Shown: positions 1 through 9,265, counted from the first letter of the stretch. The stretch: 64,000 nt of DNA from an uncultured Muribaculaceae bacterium (GCA_910576935.1 CAJTKG010000009.1:1-64000); one strand, 5' to 3'. Notes: generated from the letters alone by a model not told the origin. Numbers and translations are program-made.

Positions 1-173
1 CACGACCACGATAGCGGCAGACATCCCCGCGCGTCTAAACCGACCAAACCGATGTCAGACGCACATTGACATCGTTGGTACAAAAAAGTGAACCCGCGAC
101 GCATGGAACGACGCTCTCCCCAGCGTCGTTATGGACCGAGTGCTTCAGCCCTTGCACCATCCGTCTTGGTATC

Positions 174-212
174 AAAAACAAGAGACTGTGTCGCGCACAG
201 CCTCTTGTTTTT
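174..212 (-). terminator. Rho-independent terminator after the DUF1015 gene
   Basis: An inverted repeat pairs AAAAACAAGAG with CTCTTGTTTTT and, further in, CTGTG with CACAG, around a small loop. Read on the minus strand the hairpin is followed by a T-run. It starts about 10 nt past the stop codon of the DUF1015 gene, so it most likely ends that transcript. The A and T tails are symmetrical, so it could also stop transcription from the left. Confidence 0.8.
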
Positions 213-222
213 CAGATTGATG

Positions 223-1467
223 TCAGTCGAGTTTGTGAATTACGAGTCCCGAACGAAGTTTCGGCTCGAACCATGTTGTCTTAGGCGGCATGATATTGCC
301 GGTGTCAGCGATAGCCATGAGTTGTTCCATCGACACGGGGTAGAGCGCCAGAGCTGCTGCCATTTCGCCGGAGTCGACGCGGCGTTTGAGCTCATCGAGT
401 CCGCGGATGCCGCCGACAAAATCGACGCGTTTGTCGCTGCGCAGGTCGGTGATGCCCAGCAGATCGCGTAGAATGAGGTCCGACGAGACTGTGACGTCGA
501 GCACGCCGATGGGGTCGCTGTCGTCATAAGTGCCCGGGCGCGCTGTGAGCGAGTACCACCGGCCTTCGAGATATAGCGAGAAATTGTGTAGCGTTTCGGG
601 ACGGTAGGGCACTGTGCCTTTGTCGATGACGATGAAATTATGCTCGAGGGCTTCGAGAAATTCGGCAGGCGACATGCCGTTGAGGTCCTTGACGAGACGG
701 TTGTAGTCGATAATCTTGAGATTTGAGGCAGGGAAAGCGACAGCGAGGAAATAGTTATATTCTTCGTCGCCGCGGTGATTGGGGTTGGCGAGCGCTTTCT
801 CGTGGCCCACGAGGGCTGCGGCGGCCGTACGGTGATGGCCGTCAGCGATATAGAGGCTGTCGATGGCGGCAAAGGCATCGGTGATTGCGGTGATTGTGGC
901 CTCGTCGTCGATGACCCAGAAGGTGTGGCCGAAGCCGTCGTCGGCGACGAAATCATATTCCGGCTTTTTGGCTGTTTCGCTTGCGAGTATGTCGGCGAGA
1001 GTGGCGTTGTCCTCGAAGGCGAAGAAGACCGGCTCGATATTGGCATTGTTCACGCGCACGTGTTTCATGCGGTCTTCTTCTTTGTCGCGGCGCGTGAGCT
1101 CATGTTTCTTTATGCGTCCGCTGATATAATCATCGACATTGGCGGCGACGACGAAACCGTATTGAGTGCGGCCGTCCATCGTCTGGGCGTAGATATAGTA
1201 ATGCTCTTTTGAGTCTTCGACGAGCCATCCGTTCTGTTGGAAGGCGGTGAAGTTGTCGACGGCGCGGCGGTATACTTCCTCGGCGTGTTCATCTGTCCCC
1301 TGAGGGAAGTCGATCTCGGGCTTGATGATATGGTAGAGTGACTTGGGATTGCCTGTGGCCTCGTGGCGTGCTTCGTCACTGTTGAGCACGTCGTAAGGGC
1401 GCGACGCCACCTGAGTGACTAACTCACGTGGCGGTCGCAGGCCTTTGAACGGTTTGATCTTTGCCAT
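223..1467 (-). CDS. DUF1015 family protein
   Basis: This 414-residue protein matches the DUF1015 family in length and motifs: an N-terminal KPFKGLRP segment, the SRPYDV motif, and the family hallmark ADGHHRTAAA near residue 210. No signal peptide or membrane segment is visible, so it should be cytosolic. The family has no established biochemical role. In other Bacteroidetes I recall it near serine or hydroxyacid metabolism genes, but here it follows purA by 39 nt and ends the transcript at a strong hairpin. The ATG at 1467 is the natural start, giving MAKIKPFKG. The family call is secure and the function is unknown. Confidence 0.88.
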   Translation of the reverse strand: MAKIKPFKGLRPPRELVTQVASRPYDVLNSDEARHEATGNPKSLYHIIKPEIDFPQGTDEHAEEVYRRAVDNFTAFQQNGWLVEDSKEHYYIYAQTMDGRTQYGFVVAANVDDYISGRIKKHELTRRDKEEDRMKHVRVNNANIEPVFFAFEDNATLADILASETAKKPEYDFVADDGFGHTFWVIDDEATITAITDAFAAIDSLYIADGHHRTAAAALVGHEKALANPNHRGDEEYNYFLAVAFPASNLKIIDYNRLVKDLNGMSPAEFLEALEHNFIVIDKGTVPYRPETLHNFSLYLEGRWYSLTARPGTYDDSDPIGVLDVTVSSDLILRDLLGITDLRSDKRVDFVGGIRGLDELKRRVDSGEMAAALALYPVSMEQLMAIADTGNIMPPKTTWFEPKLRSGLVIHKLD

Positions 1468-1506
1468 GGTATATGTTTAAGGTCTTTAAGAAATAATGGT
1501 CAACTG

Positions 1507-2784
1507 TTATTTTTCTCTGACTATTGTCTGTTCACGGTCGGGACCGATCGAGACGATGGTTATCGGCGTTGCCAGACGATCTTCGAGGAATGCGATGTAG
1601 TCGCGGAATGCCTGCGGGAACTCGCTCTCTGATTTAATCTTGGTCATGTCGGTCTTCCAACCGGGAAGTTCGGTATAGACGGGTTTGATGTCACCGTCGA
1701 TCGAATAGGGGAAGTCGCGTGTGACAAAACCGTCGATGTCATAGGCTGTGCAGGCCTTTATCGTGTCGAAACTGTCGAGAACGTCGCTCTTCATCATTAT
1801 GAGCTGAGTGACACCGTTGATCATGATGGCGTAACGCAGAGCGACGAGGTCGATCCAGCCGCAACGGCGTTCACGGCCTGTGACTGCACCGTATTCGTGG
1901 CCGAGATCGCGGATTGTCTTTCCTGTCTCGTCGAAGAGTTCGGTCGGGAACGGGCCGCTGCCGACACGGGTGCAGTATGCCTTGAAGATGCCGAATACTT
2001 CGCCGATGCGGCTTGGAGCGATACCCAGCCCGGTACATGCTCCGGCGCAGATGGTGTTGCTCGATGTCACGAAAGGATATGAACCGAAGTCTACGTCGAG
2101 CATTGTGCCCTGGGCTCCTTCGCATAATATGCTTTTGTTTTCAGCCAGAGCGTGGTTGATGAAATGTTCACTGTCGATGAGTTCGTAGCCATGCAGATAG
2201 TCGATAGCTTCAAACCAGGCCTCTTCGGCGCGGGCGAGAGCCATGGAGTCGACTTCGGCACCGAGAGCTACAATCATGCCTATGTGGCGGCGGCGTGCCG
2301 CCTCATAACGTTCTTTGAAATCCGGCAGAAGAGTGTCGCCTACACGAAGACCGTTGCGTGATACTTTATCGGTATATGTCGGGCCGATGCCTTTGCCCGT
2401 TGTGCCTATTTTTCCTTTGCCTTTGGCGGCTTCACCGGCAGCGTCGAGCAGACGTCCGGTGGGTAGTATCAGATGGGCTTTCTTTGATATTTTCAAGACA
2501 GAGGGCAGATTGACCCCCGAGGCTTCGAGGGCCTTGGCTTCTTCGGCGAAGAGCACCGGATCGAGCACGACACCGTTGCCGATGATGTTGGTCTGACCCG
2601 ATTGGAATATGCCTGACGGTATTGAACGCAGGACATATTTATGACCTCCGAACTCGAGGGTGTGTCCGGCGTTGGGACCGCCCTGGAAACGGGCTACGAT
2701 ATCGTATCGGGGTGTCAGCACATCGACGACTTTGCCTTTGCCTTCGTCGCCCCACTGGAGACCTAAGAGAACATCAACTTTCAT
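1507..2784 (-). CDS. purA: Adenylosuccinate synthase
   Basis: PurA joins IMP and aspartate using GTP to make adenylosuccinate, the first committed step from IMP to AMP, in the cytosol. The 425-residue protein has the N-terminal GLQWGDEGKGK phosphate-binding motif, the GPNAGHT segment near residue 38, GTTGKGIGPTYTDK near residue 130 and the GRxRRCGW motif near residue 303, all standard for the family. Length is normal. It starts 38 nt after the Fur-family gene and is followed by the DUF1015 gene, so the three probably share a transcript. Confidence 0.97.
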   Translation of the reverse strand: MKVDVLLGLQWGDEGKGKVVDVLTPRYDIVARFQGGPNAGHTLEFGGHKYVLRSIPSGIFQSGQTNIIGNGVVLDPVLFAEEAKALEASGVNLPSVLKISKKAHLILPTGRLLDAAGEAAKGKGKIGTTGKGIGPTYTDKVSRNGLRVGDTLLPDFKERYEAARRRHIGMIVALGAEVDSMALARAEEAWFEAIDYLHGYELIDSEHFINHALAENKSILCEGAQGTMLDVDFGSYPFVTSSNTICAGACTGLGIAPSRIGEVFGIFKAYCTRVGSGPFPTELFDETGKTIRDLGHEYGAVTGRERRCGWIDLVALRYAIMINGVTQLIMMKSDVLDSFDTIKACTAYDIDGFVTRDFPYSIDGDIKPVYTELPGWKTDMTKIKSESEFPQAFRDYIAFLEDRLATPITIVSIGPDREQTIVREK

Positions 2785-2822
2785 GATTTTGTAATGAACT
2801 GGTGAGATTGTTATTATAACTG

Positions 2823-3314
2823 TTATTTTAATTTTTCGCTGCCTGTCTGTCGCGTTTTTTTGCGGTTGCGTTTCTGGCAGGTGCGGCAGAGTCCGTAGAT
2901 GTTGAGAGAATAGTAGCCGACGGCGAAACCTGCATAACGTTTCGAAGAAATTTCAGACGATAGAGAGGCATCGCGCACTTCCTTGATTTTGCCGCAGCGG
3001 CTACAGATGAGATGATGGTGGTTTGAGTCGCCGACGATGTGTTCATATAAAGCGGTACCGCCATCGAATCGATGGCGTCTGACAAGGCCGCAGTCATTGA
3101 GAAGATCGACAGTCGAGTAGAGTGTCGTACGTGATACGTGGAATCCCTGTTGCTCGAGGCGCTCACCAAGATTTTCGACCGAAAAGTGGTCTGAAAGCGA
3201 CATGACACAATCGAGTATGGCGAAACGCTCGGCTGTGCGTCTTTTGTTGTGACGGCTGAGATATTCGGTAAATTTCTCGCTTGCAGAGTATTTGATGCTT
3301 TTGTCTTCGCCCAT
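2823..3314 (-). CDS. Fur-family metal or peroxide-responsive transcriptional repressor
   Basis: The roughly 163-residue protein has a Fur-type winged helix (RRTAERFAILDCVM, then SRTTLYSTVDLLND) followed by the metal-binding half with HHHLICSRCG and a C-terminal CRTC pair, which normally hold structural zinc and the regulatory metal. Whether it is Fur, Zur or PerR cannot be decided from sequence. I chose the ATG at 3314. A longer reading frame begins at a TTG at 3344, but a TAnnTTTG promoter box covers that TTG, so it is probably not transcribed. It lies 38 nt upstream of purA and may be cotranscribed with it. Confidence 0.88.
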   Translation of the reverse strand: MGEDKSIKYSASEKFTEYLSRHNKRRTAERFAILDCVMSLSDHFSVENLGERLEQQGFHVSRTTLYSTVDLLNDCGLVRRHRFDGGTALYEHIVGDSNHHHLICSRCGKIKEVRDASLSSEISSKRYAGFAVGYYSLNIYGLCRTCQKRNRKKTRQTGSEKLK

Positions 3315-3341
3315 GACGGATGAATCACTCTTTACGGCATA

Positions 3342-3349
3342 CAAAACTA
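3342..3349 (-). promoter_or_regulatory. TAnnTTTG -7 box for the Fur-family gene
   Basis: On the minus strand the sequence TAGTTTTG matches the Bacteroidetes -7 consensus TAnnTTTG exactly and ends 27 nt before the ATG at 3314. I see no TTTG at the expected -33 distance. Its position argues for the ATG start over the upstream TTG. Confidence 0.45.
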
Positions 3350-3555
3350 ATCAAATTTTACGACAAAAGCAACTCTGTAGTTAAAAGTAACGCAAAAGCC
3401 CGAGATGAAAAAGCGATTCTTTTATAAAATCAAATCGATGTGAAGCGAATTGGTTTAGTCCATGCTTCACACCGATTTAGTTCTTGGCGAGAGCCGAAAG
3501 GCTCGTTATATATCCTATCCTTCGTTACATTTCGCTATGAACGAAAAGGGTAATC
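3350..3555. other. Intergenic region with three successive hairpins
   Basis: This gap separates the tricorn-like protease gene from the Fur-family gene and has no credible coding frame. It contains three inverted repeats. The first pairs TGTGAAGC with GCTTCACA around 3439-3474 and is extended by ATCG/CGAT across one mismatch. The second is GAGCC-GAAA-GGCTC near 3491-3505. The third pairs TTCGTT with AACGAA near 3522-3547. They may form a terminator for the protease transcript, a Fur-gene leader, or an unannotated RNA. I cannot distinguish these. Confidence 0.4.
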
Positions 3556-6500
3556 TTATTTTTTTGCATCGAGTTGGTCGAGGAGGGTTTTGACCGATGC
3601 CTCAATTTGGGCGTCGCGGCCCGAAATGACATCGCCCGGATTGTTGTAGACTACGACGTCGGGGTTGAGTTGATGGTTTTCGAGCACGTTGCCTTTCATG
3701 TCGATGGATGTCACCTGGGGTATGCCGAACACGAGGGTCGGGTCGATCTGTGTCTCCCACCACACGGCTGTCATTGTGCCCGGCACGGGTGCACCGACGA
3801 CCTTACCCAGACCAAGAGTCTGGTAGACAAAGGGTGTGCCGTGGGCGTCGCTGTAGTTTGACTCGTTGACGAGCATAACCGACGGTTTGGTCCACTGGCT
3901 GAACGGTTCGCTGCCGATATATTGTCCGCGCGGCACGAATCTGACATATTCCTTGCCGCCGAGCAGCAGAGCTACATCGTTGTGGAGCCAGCCGCCGCCG
4001 TTCCAGCGCGTATCGACGATGATGGCCTCGCGATTGCGGTATGTGCCGAGGATGCGGTCATAGGCGGTGCGGAAGCTGGGGCTGTCCATGCCCTCGATGT
4101 GGACGTAGCCTATGCGACCCTTCGAGAGGCTGTCGACAAGGGCTTCGTTGCGCTCAACCCAACGGCTGTAGACCTCGTCGCCGAGATATGAGGTCGGTTT
4201 GACGACGGGATGCTCGATGCTGCCGTTAGCTTTGCGCACAGTGAGACGCACTTTTTTGCCGCTCTTGCCTTCGAGTAATGGGAAATAGTCTGTATCGGCC
4301 GGTATGGAGACGCCGTCGATTTCGGTGATGATATCACCGGCGACGACGCCGGCCTTTTTGAGCGATAGAGGTCCGCGGGCTATGACTTCGGCAACCTTGA
4401 GACCGTCGCCGTCGTAGCTTTCGTCATAAAAAGCGCCGAGGTCGGCGGTAGCCATGCGTGAGCCTCCGCCGTAATAGCGGGCGCCTGTGTGCGAGGCGTT
4501 GAGCTCGCCGAGCACTTCACTCATAAGCACGGCAAAGTCGGTGTTGTTGTTGATATACGGCAGGAACTCGCGGTAGTGGGCGCCGAGCGAGTCCCAGGCC
4601 ACGCCGTGGAGATTGACGTCATAGAATTTATCTTTTACCTGCGAGAGCATATGGTCGTAGATATATTCGCGTTCTTTCGACGGTGTGCGGCTGTAGGGAG
4701 CTTCAAATTCGACAGCTTCGCTGCTGCCCCCGGGAAGTTCGATCTTCTTTATACCGTTGTTGCTTATGACAAAGAGTTTCTCGCCTTTTTTGTCAGTGGC
4801 GAATGCGCCATTGACGCCGTGGGTCAGAACTTTGGTCTCACCTTTGCGTATGTCGAGACACATAAGGTTGCGAGTGCCTTCGCTGTCGCGTACGACGTAA
4901 TAGAGTTTGTCGCCTTTGGGCGAGAGGAAGTAGTCTCCATATATGGCCGAACTGCCGGTGAGACGGCGAGTACGGTATTTACGGTTGGCAAGGTCGAATT
5001 CGAGCGGTTTGACAGTCTCTTCGTCGGCATTCGAGTCTTTTCCTTTGTTCTTTTTTGACTTCTTGTTTTTCTTGTCGTCAGATTTTTCTTCGTCGGCTTT
5101 GTTCTCTTTTGCTTTTTCGGCGAGAGCGGCTTCTTCTTCTGTCATATTGAATTCATCCCAGGCTTCGCCGTCGAGCAGCATTATGACGATGTCATCCTGG
5201 TTGCCCCAGCTGCCATGGCTCTTCATGCCGTATTTGCCGGTGGAGTAGGTGACGCCTTTGCCGCCGAGCACCCATTTGGGATTGTTGTCAGAATAACCGC
5301 TCTCGGTGAGGTCGACAACTTCGCTGCCATCGGCACGGACGATGGCTATGTCGGAGTTGTTCCAGCCGTCGACTCCTATATAGCTTGTCAGTAGCCAGCG
5401 GCTGTCGGGACTCCAGCTGAACGAGATGTCGCCATCGGCATAAGAGTAGTTGTATTTACCCTCGAGCGCGGTGTTGACGGCTTTGGTGTCAAGATCGATG
5501 ACACGCAGTGTGGTACGGTCTTCGAGGAATGCTACTTTCTTGCCGTCAGGGCTGTAGTCGGGCCATTGGCTTGCTTTGTCGCTGCTGTATAGCGGTTTTT
5601 CGACAAGGTCGGTAGCATAGGCAAACTGCTTTTCATCATCGTTGACGATGCTTGTGATGAACAGTTGCCAGCGGCCGTCGCGCTCGCTGTCATAGACGAG
5701 GCTGCGGCCGTCGGGCGAGAAGTTGAGACCGCGCTCCTGTCCCGGGGTGTCGGTGATGCGTTTGGTGGTTTTGTATTTGGTCGATGTGACGTAGATGTCA
5801 CCACGGGCTACGAAGGCCACTTCGTCGCCCGTGGGCGAGACGGCTATGGCATCGGCGCCACCGGTGATATAGCGCTTGACACGGTCACTGTCGTAATCAT
5901 CGGTAGCGATTTCAACGACGATTTTCACCGGTTCGGCTCCGGGGCGCAGTGTGTAAAGATCTCCGTCGAGACTGAATGCGAGAGTTCCTTCAGTCGAAGC
6001 CGACAGCGATCTTACGGGATGCGTTTTGGAGTGTGTCAGTTGTCGACGCGAGCCGGCAAGATCAGAGACATAGACGTTGAGGATACCGTCCTGCTCGCTG
6101 ATGTAGTAGAACTGTTTGCCGTCGGCGCTCCAGACAGGGTTGAGATCGTGGCCGTTGAAGTCGGTGAGTTTGGTAAATTTATTGTCTTTATATAGCCAGA
6201 TGTCGGATGTGCCAGACGAACGCTCGTGTTTGCGCCAGCGGTTTTCGAAACCTTTTTTGTCTTCGAAGAGAAGTCCGCCGGCGGGATTCGAGTCGGCAGC
6301 CATCATTGAAGTGGAGACAAACAGATGTGGACGCGGATTCTCGCGGTTTATGTCAATGGTATATGCTTGTGCTCCGTTGGGGCCGAGGATGGCTTCGCGG
6401 CCGTGGCGCACGTTGGCTGAGAAGAGCAGGATGCTGTCGTTGATGAATGTAAGGGGAGTCTCTGTGCCGCTGTGAGTTGTCAGACGGCGTGGTTTACCTC

Positions 6501-6798
6501 CGCGGGCGTTGACGGCATAGATGTCGGCCGAACCTTCTCGTGTACTTGAAAAGATGATTTTTTTGCTGTCAGGTGACCATACGGGAGCGTTGTCATAAGC
6601 TTCGTCGACTGTCAGACGATTGGCGTTACCGCCATTGACGGGCACGGTGTAGATGTCACCTTTATAAGTGAATGCTACGGTTTTGCCGTCGGGTGAGATT
6701 GCGGGTTCGCGCAACCATCGCGGTGTCTCTGCGGCCGCTGTCATGAAGGTGGCAGCGATGGTAGCGCAGATGAGAGGTAAAAGTCGTTTTTTCAACAT
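3556..6798 (-). CDS. Tricorn-like S41 family protease with beta-propeller and PDZ domain
   Basis: A 1080-residue exported protein. It has an N-terminal signal peptide (residues 1-23), then many PD40/WD-like repeats with SPDGK and SPDSK motifs over roughly residues 30-530. A Lys/Glu-rich low-complexity insert follows at about 555-590, then a C1-like helical region, a PDZ domain near 770-850 and an S41 catalytic domain. In NYSDAHG, Ser983 is the expected nucleophile. Tricorn-type proteases degrade peptides to short products. Here the signal peptide indicates the periplasm, unlike the cytosolic archaeal enzyme. It is the last gene of the peptidoglycan-salvage array, 37 nt past the SGNH hydrolase, and could process released peptides, though this is inference. 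Confidence 0.92.
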   Translation of the reverse strand: MLKKRLLPLICATIAATFMTAAAETPRWLREPAISPDGKTVAFTYKGDIYTVPVNGGNANRLTVDEAYDNAPVWSPDSKKIIFSSTREGSADIYAVNARGGKPRRLTTHSGTETPLTFINDSILLFSANVRHGREAILGPNGAQAYTIDINRENPRPHLFVSTSMMAADSNPAGGLLFEDKKGFENRWRKHERSSGTSDIWLYKDNKFTKLTDFNGHDLNPVWSADGKQFYYISEQDGILNVYVSDLAGSRRQLTHSKTHPVRSLSASTEGTLAFSLDGDLYTLRPGAEPVKIVVEIATDDYDSDRVKRYITGGADAIAVSPTGDEVAFVARGDIYVTSTKYKTTKRITDTPGQERGLNFSPDGRSLVYDSERDGRWQLFITSIVNDDEKQFAYATDLVEKPLYSSDKASQWPDYSPDGKKVAFLEDRTTLRVIDLDTKAVNTALEGKYNYSYADGDISFSWSPDSRWLLTSYIGVDGWNNSDIAIVRADGSEVVDLTESGYSDNNPKWVLGGKGVTYSTGKYGMKSHGSWGNQDDIVIMLLDGEAWDEFNMTEEEAALAEKAKENKADEEKSDDKKNKKSKKNKGKDSNADEETVKPLEFDLANRKYRTRRLTGSSAIYGDYFLSPKGDKLYYVVRDSEGTRNLMCLDIRKGETKVLTHGVNGAFATDKKGEKLFVISNNGIKKIELPGGSSEAVEFEAPYSRTPSKEREYIYDHMLSQVKDKFYDVNLHGVAWDSLGAHYREFLPYINNNTDFAVLMSEVLGELNASHTGARYYGGGSRMATADLGAFYDESYDGDGLKVAEVIARGPLSLKKAGVVAGDIITEIDGVSIPADTDYFPLLEGKSGKKVRLTVRKANGSIEHPVVKPTSYLGDEVYSRWVERNEALVDSLSKGRIGYVHIEGMDSPSFRTAYDRILGTYRNREAIIVDTRWNGGGWLHNDVALLLGGKEYVRFVPRGQYIGSEPFSQWTKPSVMLVNESNYSDAHGTPFVYQTLGLGKVVGAPVPGTMTAVWWETQIDPTLVFGIPQVTSIDMKGNVLENHQLNPDVVVYNNPGDVISGRDAQIEASVKTLLDQLDAKK

Positions 6799-6835
6799 AA
6801 ATATATAGGTTATAAAGATTTGTAAATTATTGAAT

Positions 6836-7531
6836 TTACTCTTTTACATATGGTTCGAGCATATTGCGCCATATGAGGTATCCGGGGGCGAGAAGATGCA
6901 GTCCGTCATTGGTCAGTTCGCGTCGCAGATTGCCTTCGCTGTCGGCAAAAGCCGGATTGACATTGATCCATGTTGCGCCGTGGGCTTTTACGACGGGTTC
7001 GAGTTTGGCGTTGATTTCGCGTATTACCTCTTCTTTGCCGGCGATGGCTTTGTAGCGTCCGAAACTGTTATTGATCGGCAGCAGCGATTCGACGTAGAGG
7101 CGTGTGTCAGGGGTTTCGCGGCGTATGCGGCCGATAAGGTCTGAGAGTGCCGTGACTATAGAATCGGCCGTGAGGTTGTGACTGACGTCGTTGACGCCGC
7201 ACAGCAGGAATATTTTGCGGGGTTTGCCGGCGGTTACAGAGGAAAGGCGTTCTTGGATACCTTCTACAATGTCGCCGTTGATGCCGCGGTTTTTGATATT
7301 CGGCATATTGAAAAGCTCGTGCCACTCGCAACCGTGAGTGAGACTGTTGCCGAGGAAGACTATGTCGGTGGAGTCGACGCCGAGAGCATCGAAGAGTGAG
7401 GCCCGTTGATAATAAAGTTCGGTATATTTGGGCTTCTCGGTCGCTTTTACGTTTTTTTGCGTCTGAGCGGCGCATCCTTGTGTAAAAGCGGCGGCAAGAA
7501 GTGCCGCCGCCATTATTGAGATATGTTTCAT
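6836..7531 (-). CDS. SGNH/GDSL hydrolase lipoprotein
   Basis: The product of about 231 residues starts with a lipoprotein signal (MKHISIMAAALLAAAFTQGC, lipobox ending at Cys20). It carries the SGNH blocks: GNSLTHG (block I, catalytic Ser), GINGD (block II, Gly), GVND (block III, Asn) and DGLHL (block V, Asp-His). Such enzymes are usually esterases or acetylhydrolases acting on acylated sugars or lipids. The open frame extends upstream to 7921, but that stretch is Arg/His-rich and antisense-like within murQ, so I start at the ATG at 7531. It lies 14 nt after murQ. Removal of O-acetyl groups from peptidoglycan sugars is a possible role, not shown by sequence. Confidence 0.9.
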   Translation of the reverse strand: MKHISIMAAALLAAAFTQGCAAQTQKNVKATEKPKYTELYYQRASLFDALGVDSTDIVFLGNSLTHGCEWHELFNMPNIKNRGINGDIVEGIQERLSSVTAGKPRKIFLLCGVNDVSHNLTADSIVTALSDLIGRIRRETPDTRLYVESLLPINNSFGRYKAIAGKEEVIREINAKLEPVVKAHGATWINVNPAFADSEGNLRRELTNDGLHLLAPGYLIWRNMLEPYVKE

Positions 7532-7545
7532 GTCAATCAGGTTGA

Positions 7546-8373
7546 TTAGGCTTCTTCTTTGATGCCTCGGTATGCGTCGATGGCTTTTTTTACTGAACCG
7601 TGCATCAGGAGCAGACGTTTCGCGTCGTCGTATGGCTGTCCGAGTTCCTCGACGATCATGCGTGTGCCGCGGTCGACGAGTTTGGCATTTGTGAGCTGCA
7701 TGTTTACCATTTTGTTGCCTTTGACACGACCCATCTGTATCATGACCGATGTTGTGATCATGTTGCAGATCATTTTCTGTCCTGTGCCCGATTTCATGCG
7801 TGAGCTGCCGGTGACATATTCGGGGCCTACGATCATCTCGATGGCGATGTCGGCGGCGGCGCTGATAGGTGCGTCGGGGTTGGAGGTGATGGCGGCGGTC
7901 AGGATACCGTGACGACGGCATTCTTCAAGAGCGCCGATGACATAAGGTGTAGTACCTGAAGCGGCGATGCCGATAACTGTGTCTTTGTCGTTGATGTTGA
8001 ATTCCTGTAGGTCAGTCCAACCTTGGTTGGTGTTGTCTTCGGCTGCTTCGACGGGGTTGCGGAGTGCGGTGTCGCCGCCGGCGATGAGGCCTATGACCCA
8101 ACCCGGGTCCATGCCGAATGTCGGGGGAATCTCAGATGCGTCGAGCACACCGAGGCGTCCTGATGTGCCGGCACCCATATAGAATATGCGGCCACCGCGT
8201 TTCATGCGGCTGACGATTTCTGTGACGAGTTTCTCGATCTGGGGGATGGCTTTCTCTACGGCCAACGCGACCTTTTTGTCTTCGGTGTTTATGTCGTGGA
8301 GAATCTCGCTGACAGATTTTTTTTCGAGATCGTTATAAAGCGAAGGCTGTTCGCTGATTTTTACAAATGCCAT
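7546..8373 (-). CDS. murQ: N-acetylmuramic acid 6-phosphate etherase
   Basis: MurQ cleaves the lactyl ether of MurNAc-6-phosphate, giving GlcNAc-6-phosphate and D-lactate, in the cytosol. The 275-residue SIS-domain protein has the family motifs GAGTSGRLGVLDASEIPPTFG-type phosphosugar-binding and catalytic segment (first Glu of the catalytic pair), NPVEAAEDN, and the GSSRMKSGT loop. It is slightly shorter than the roughly 300-residue E. coli enzyme. It lies directly downstream of a BadF-type kinase and a DUF5009/NagX-like membrane protein, the same order as the murT-murK-murQ set of Tannerella forsythia. That context supports MurNAc catabolism. Confidence 0.96.
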   Translation of the reverse strand: MAFVKISEQPSLYNDLEKKSVSEILHDINTEDKKVALAVEKAIPQIEKLVTEIVSRMKRGGRIFYMGAGTSGRLGVLDASEIPPTFGMDPGWVIGLIAGGDTALRNPVEAAEDNTNQGWTDLQEFNINDKDTVIGIAASGTTPYVIGALEECRRHGILTAAITSNPDAPISAAADIAIEMIVGPEYVTGSSRMKSGTGQKMICNMITTSVMIQMGRVKGNKMVNMQLTNAKLVDRGTRMIVEELGQPYDDAKRLLLMHGSVKKAIDAYRGIKEEA

Positions 8374-8419
8374 AGTCTTTTGTGTGATGATTGGTTTTGT
8401 TTGGGGGAGGTTAATTGTC

Positions 8420-9265
8420 TCAGGCCTCGGTGTGGAATTTTATCAAACCTTCCATCGGGCTCTTGATGATTGTGCCGATATGGCAGTCGCAGGCTGCAGC
8501 GGCGTCGGCAAGAACATCTTTGTAGTAGAAGGCGATCGAACCGATAAAGTTGACATCGAGGTCTTTATATCCCTGATATTGGGCTATATTGCGTATGAAG
8601 AACGATTTGAACGAGTTGAGTACCAGGTTGTATATCGCAGGTTCGGCGATATTTTCCTTGAGGAAAGGTGTCACCGAAGCAAGGAAGCGATTGCCTTGAG
8701 GTTCTTTATAGACGCGTTTGATGATTGTAAGACGGTCGAGATCATACTGTGAGAGAAACTTGTCGCAGAGATGTTTGGGTAGCTGGTTTTTGAGAACGTC
8801 GCCCAGCAGTAGTTTGCCGAGTACGGCTCCGCTACCTTCGTCGCCGAGAATATAACCCAGCGGCGAGACGTTATCACAGATTTTTTCACCGTCGTAGTAA
8901 CATGAGTTTGAACCTGTTCCCATGATGCACGCAATGCCGTGACGATGGCCGCAGAGGGCACGGGCGGCTGCAAGGAGGTCGGTGTGTACTTCGATTGTTT
9001 TGGCTCCGTGAATGTTTTTGGCGATAGCTCCGGCGACGTTGCCGCAGACTTCGTCAGATATACAACCGGCTCCATAGAAGTATACGGCATCGATGGCGTA
9101 ATTGCCGAGTTCGGGCATCAGTTCGGTGGCGATGCGCAGTGACATTTCTTCCTCTGTGAGCATTACGGCGTTCATGCCGCATGTAAACACTTGTTTTTCT
9201 ACTTTTCCTTTGTCGAGCAGACACCAGTCTATTTTAGTGCTGCCACAGTCAGCTATGAGTATCAT
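8420..9265 (-). CDS. BadF/BadG-family sugar kinase, probable MurNAc kinase (MurK-like)
   Basis: A 281-residue ASKHA-fold kinase. It has an N-terminal phosphate-1 motif DCGSTKIDW, a phosphate-2 motif MGTGSNSCYYDG near residue 115 and a GYILGDEGSGA motif near residue 137, all typical of the BadF/N-acetylglucosamine kinase family. It should phosphorylate an amino sugar with ATP in the cytosol. Its start overlaps the stop of the upstream membrane protein (ATGA), and murQ follows after 46 nt. By analogy with the T. forsythia murTKQ set, the likely substrate is MurNAc, giving the MurNAc-6-P that MurQ needs. A GlcNAc kinase activity is the main alternative. Confidence 0.85.
   Translation of the reverse strand: MILIADCGSTKIDWCLLDKGKVEKQVFTCGMNAVMLTEEEMSLRIATELMPELGNYAIDAVYFYGAGCISDEVCGNVAGAIAKNIHGAKTIEVHTDLLAAARALCGHRHGIACIMGTGSNSCYYDGEKICDNVSPLGYILGDEGSGAVLGKLLLGDVLKNQLPKHLCDKFLSQYDLDRLTIIKRVYKEPQGNRFLASVTPFLKENIAEPAIYNLVLNSFKSFFIRNIAQYQGYKDLDVNFIGSIAFYYKDVLADAAAACDCHIGTIIKSPMEGLIKFHTEA

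Noticed and set aside
1..69. Partial gene at the left edge
   Set aside because: Both a plus-strand tail (HDHDSGRHPR then stop at 69) and a minus-strand start (MSAAIVVV from 24) can be read. Neither can be supported.
3315..3344. TTG start for the Fur-family gene
   Set aside because: A TAnnTTTG box covers it; the ATG at 3314 fits family length.
4489..5058. 189-residue open frame antisense to the tricorn-like protease gene
   Set aside because: Shadow frame; the sense gene is certain.
7532..7921. N-terminal extension of the SGNH hydrolase frame
   Set aside because: Arg/His-rich and overlapping murQ in another frame. A clean lipoprotein signal begins at 7531.
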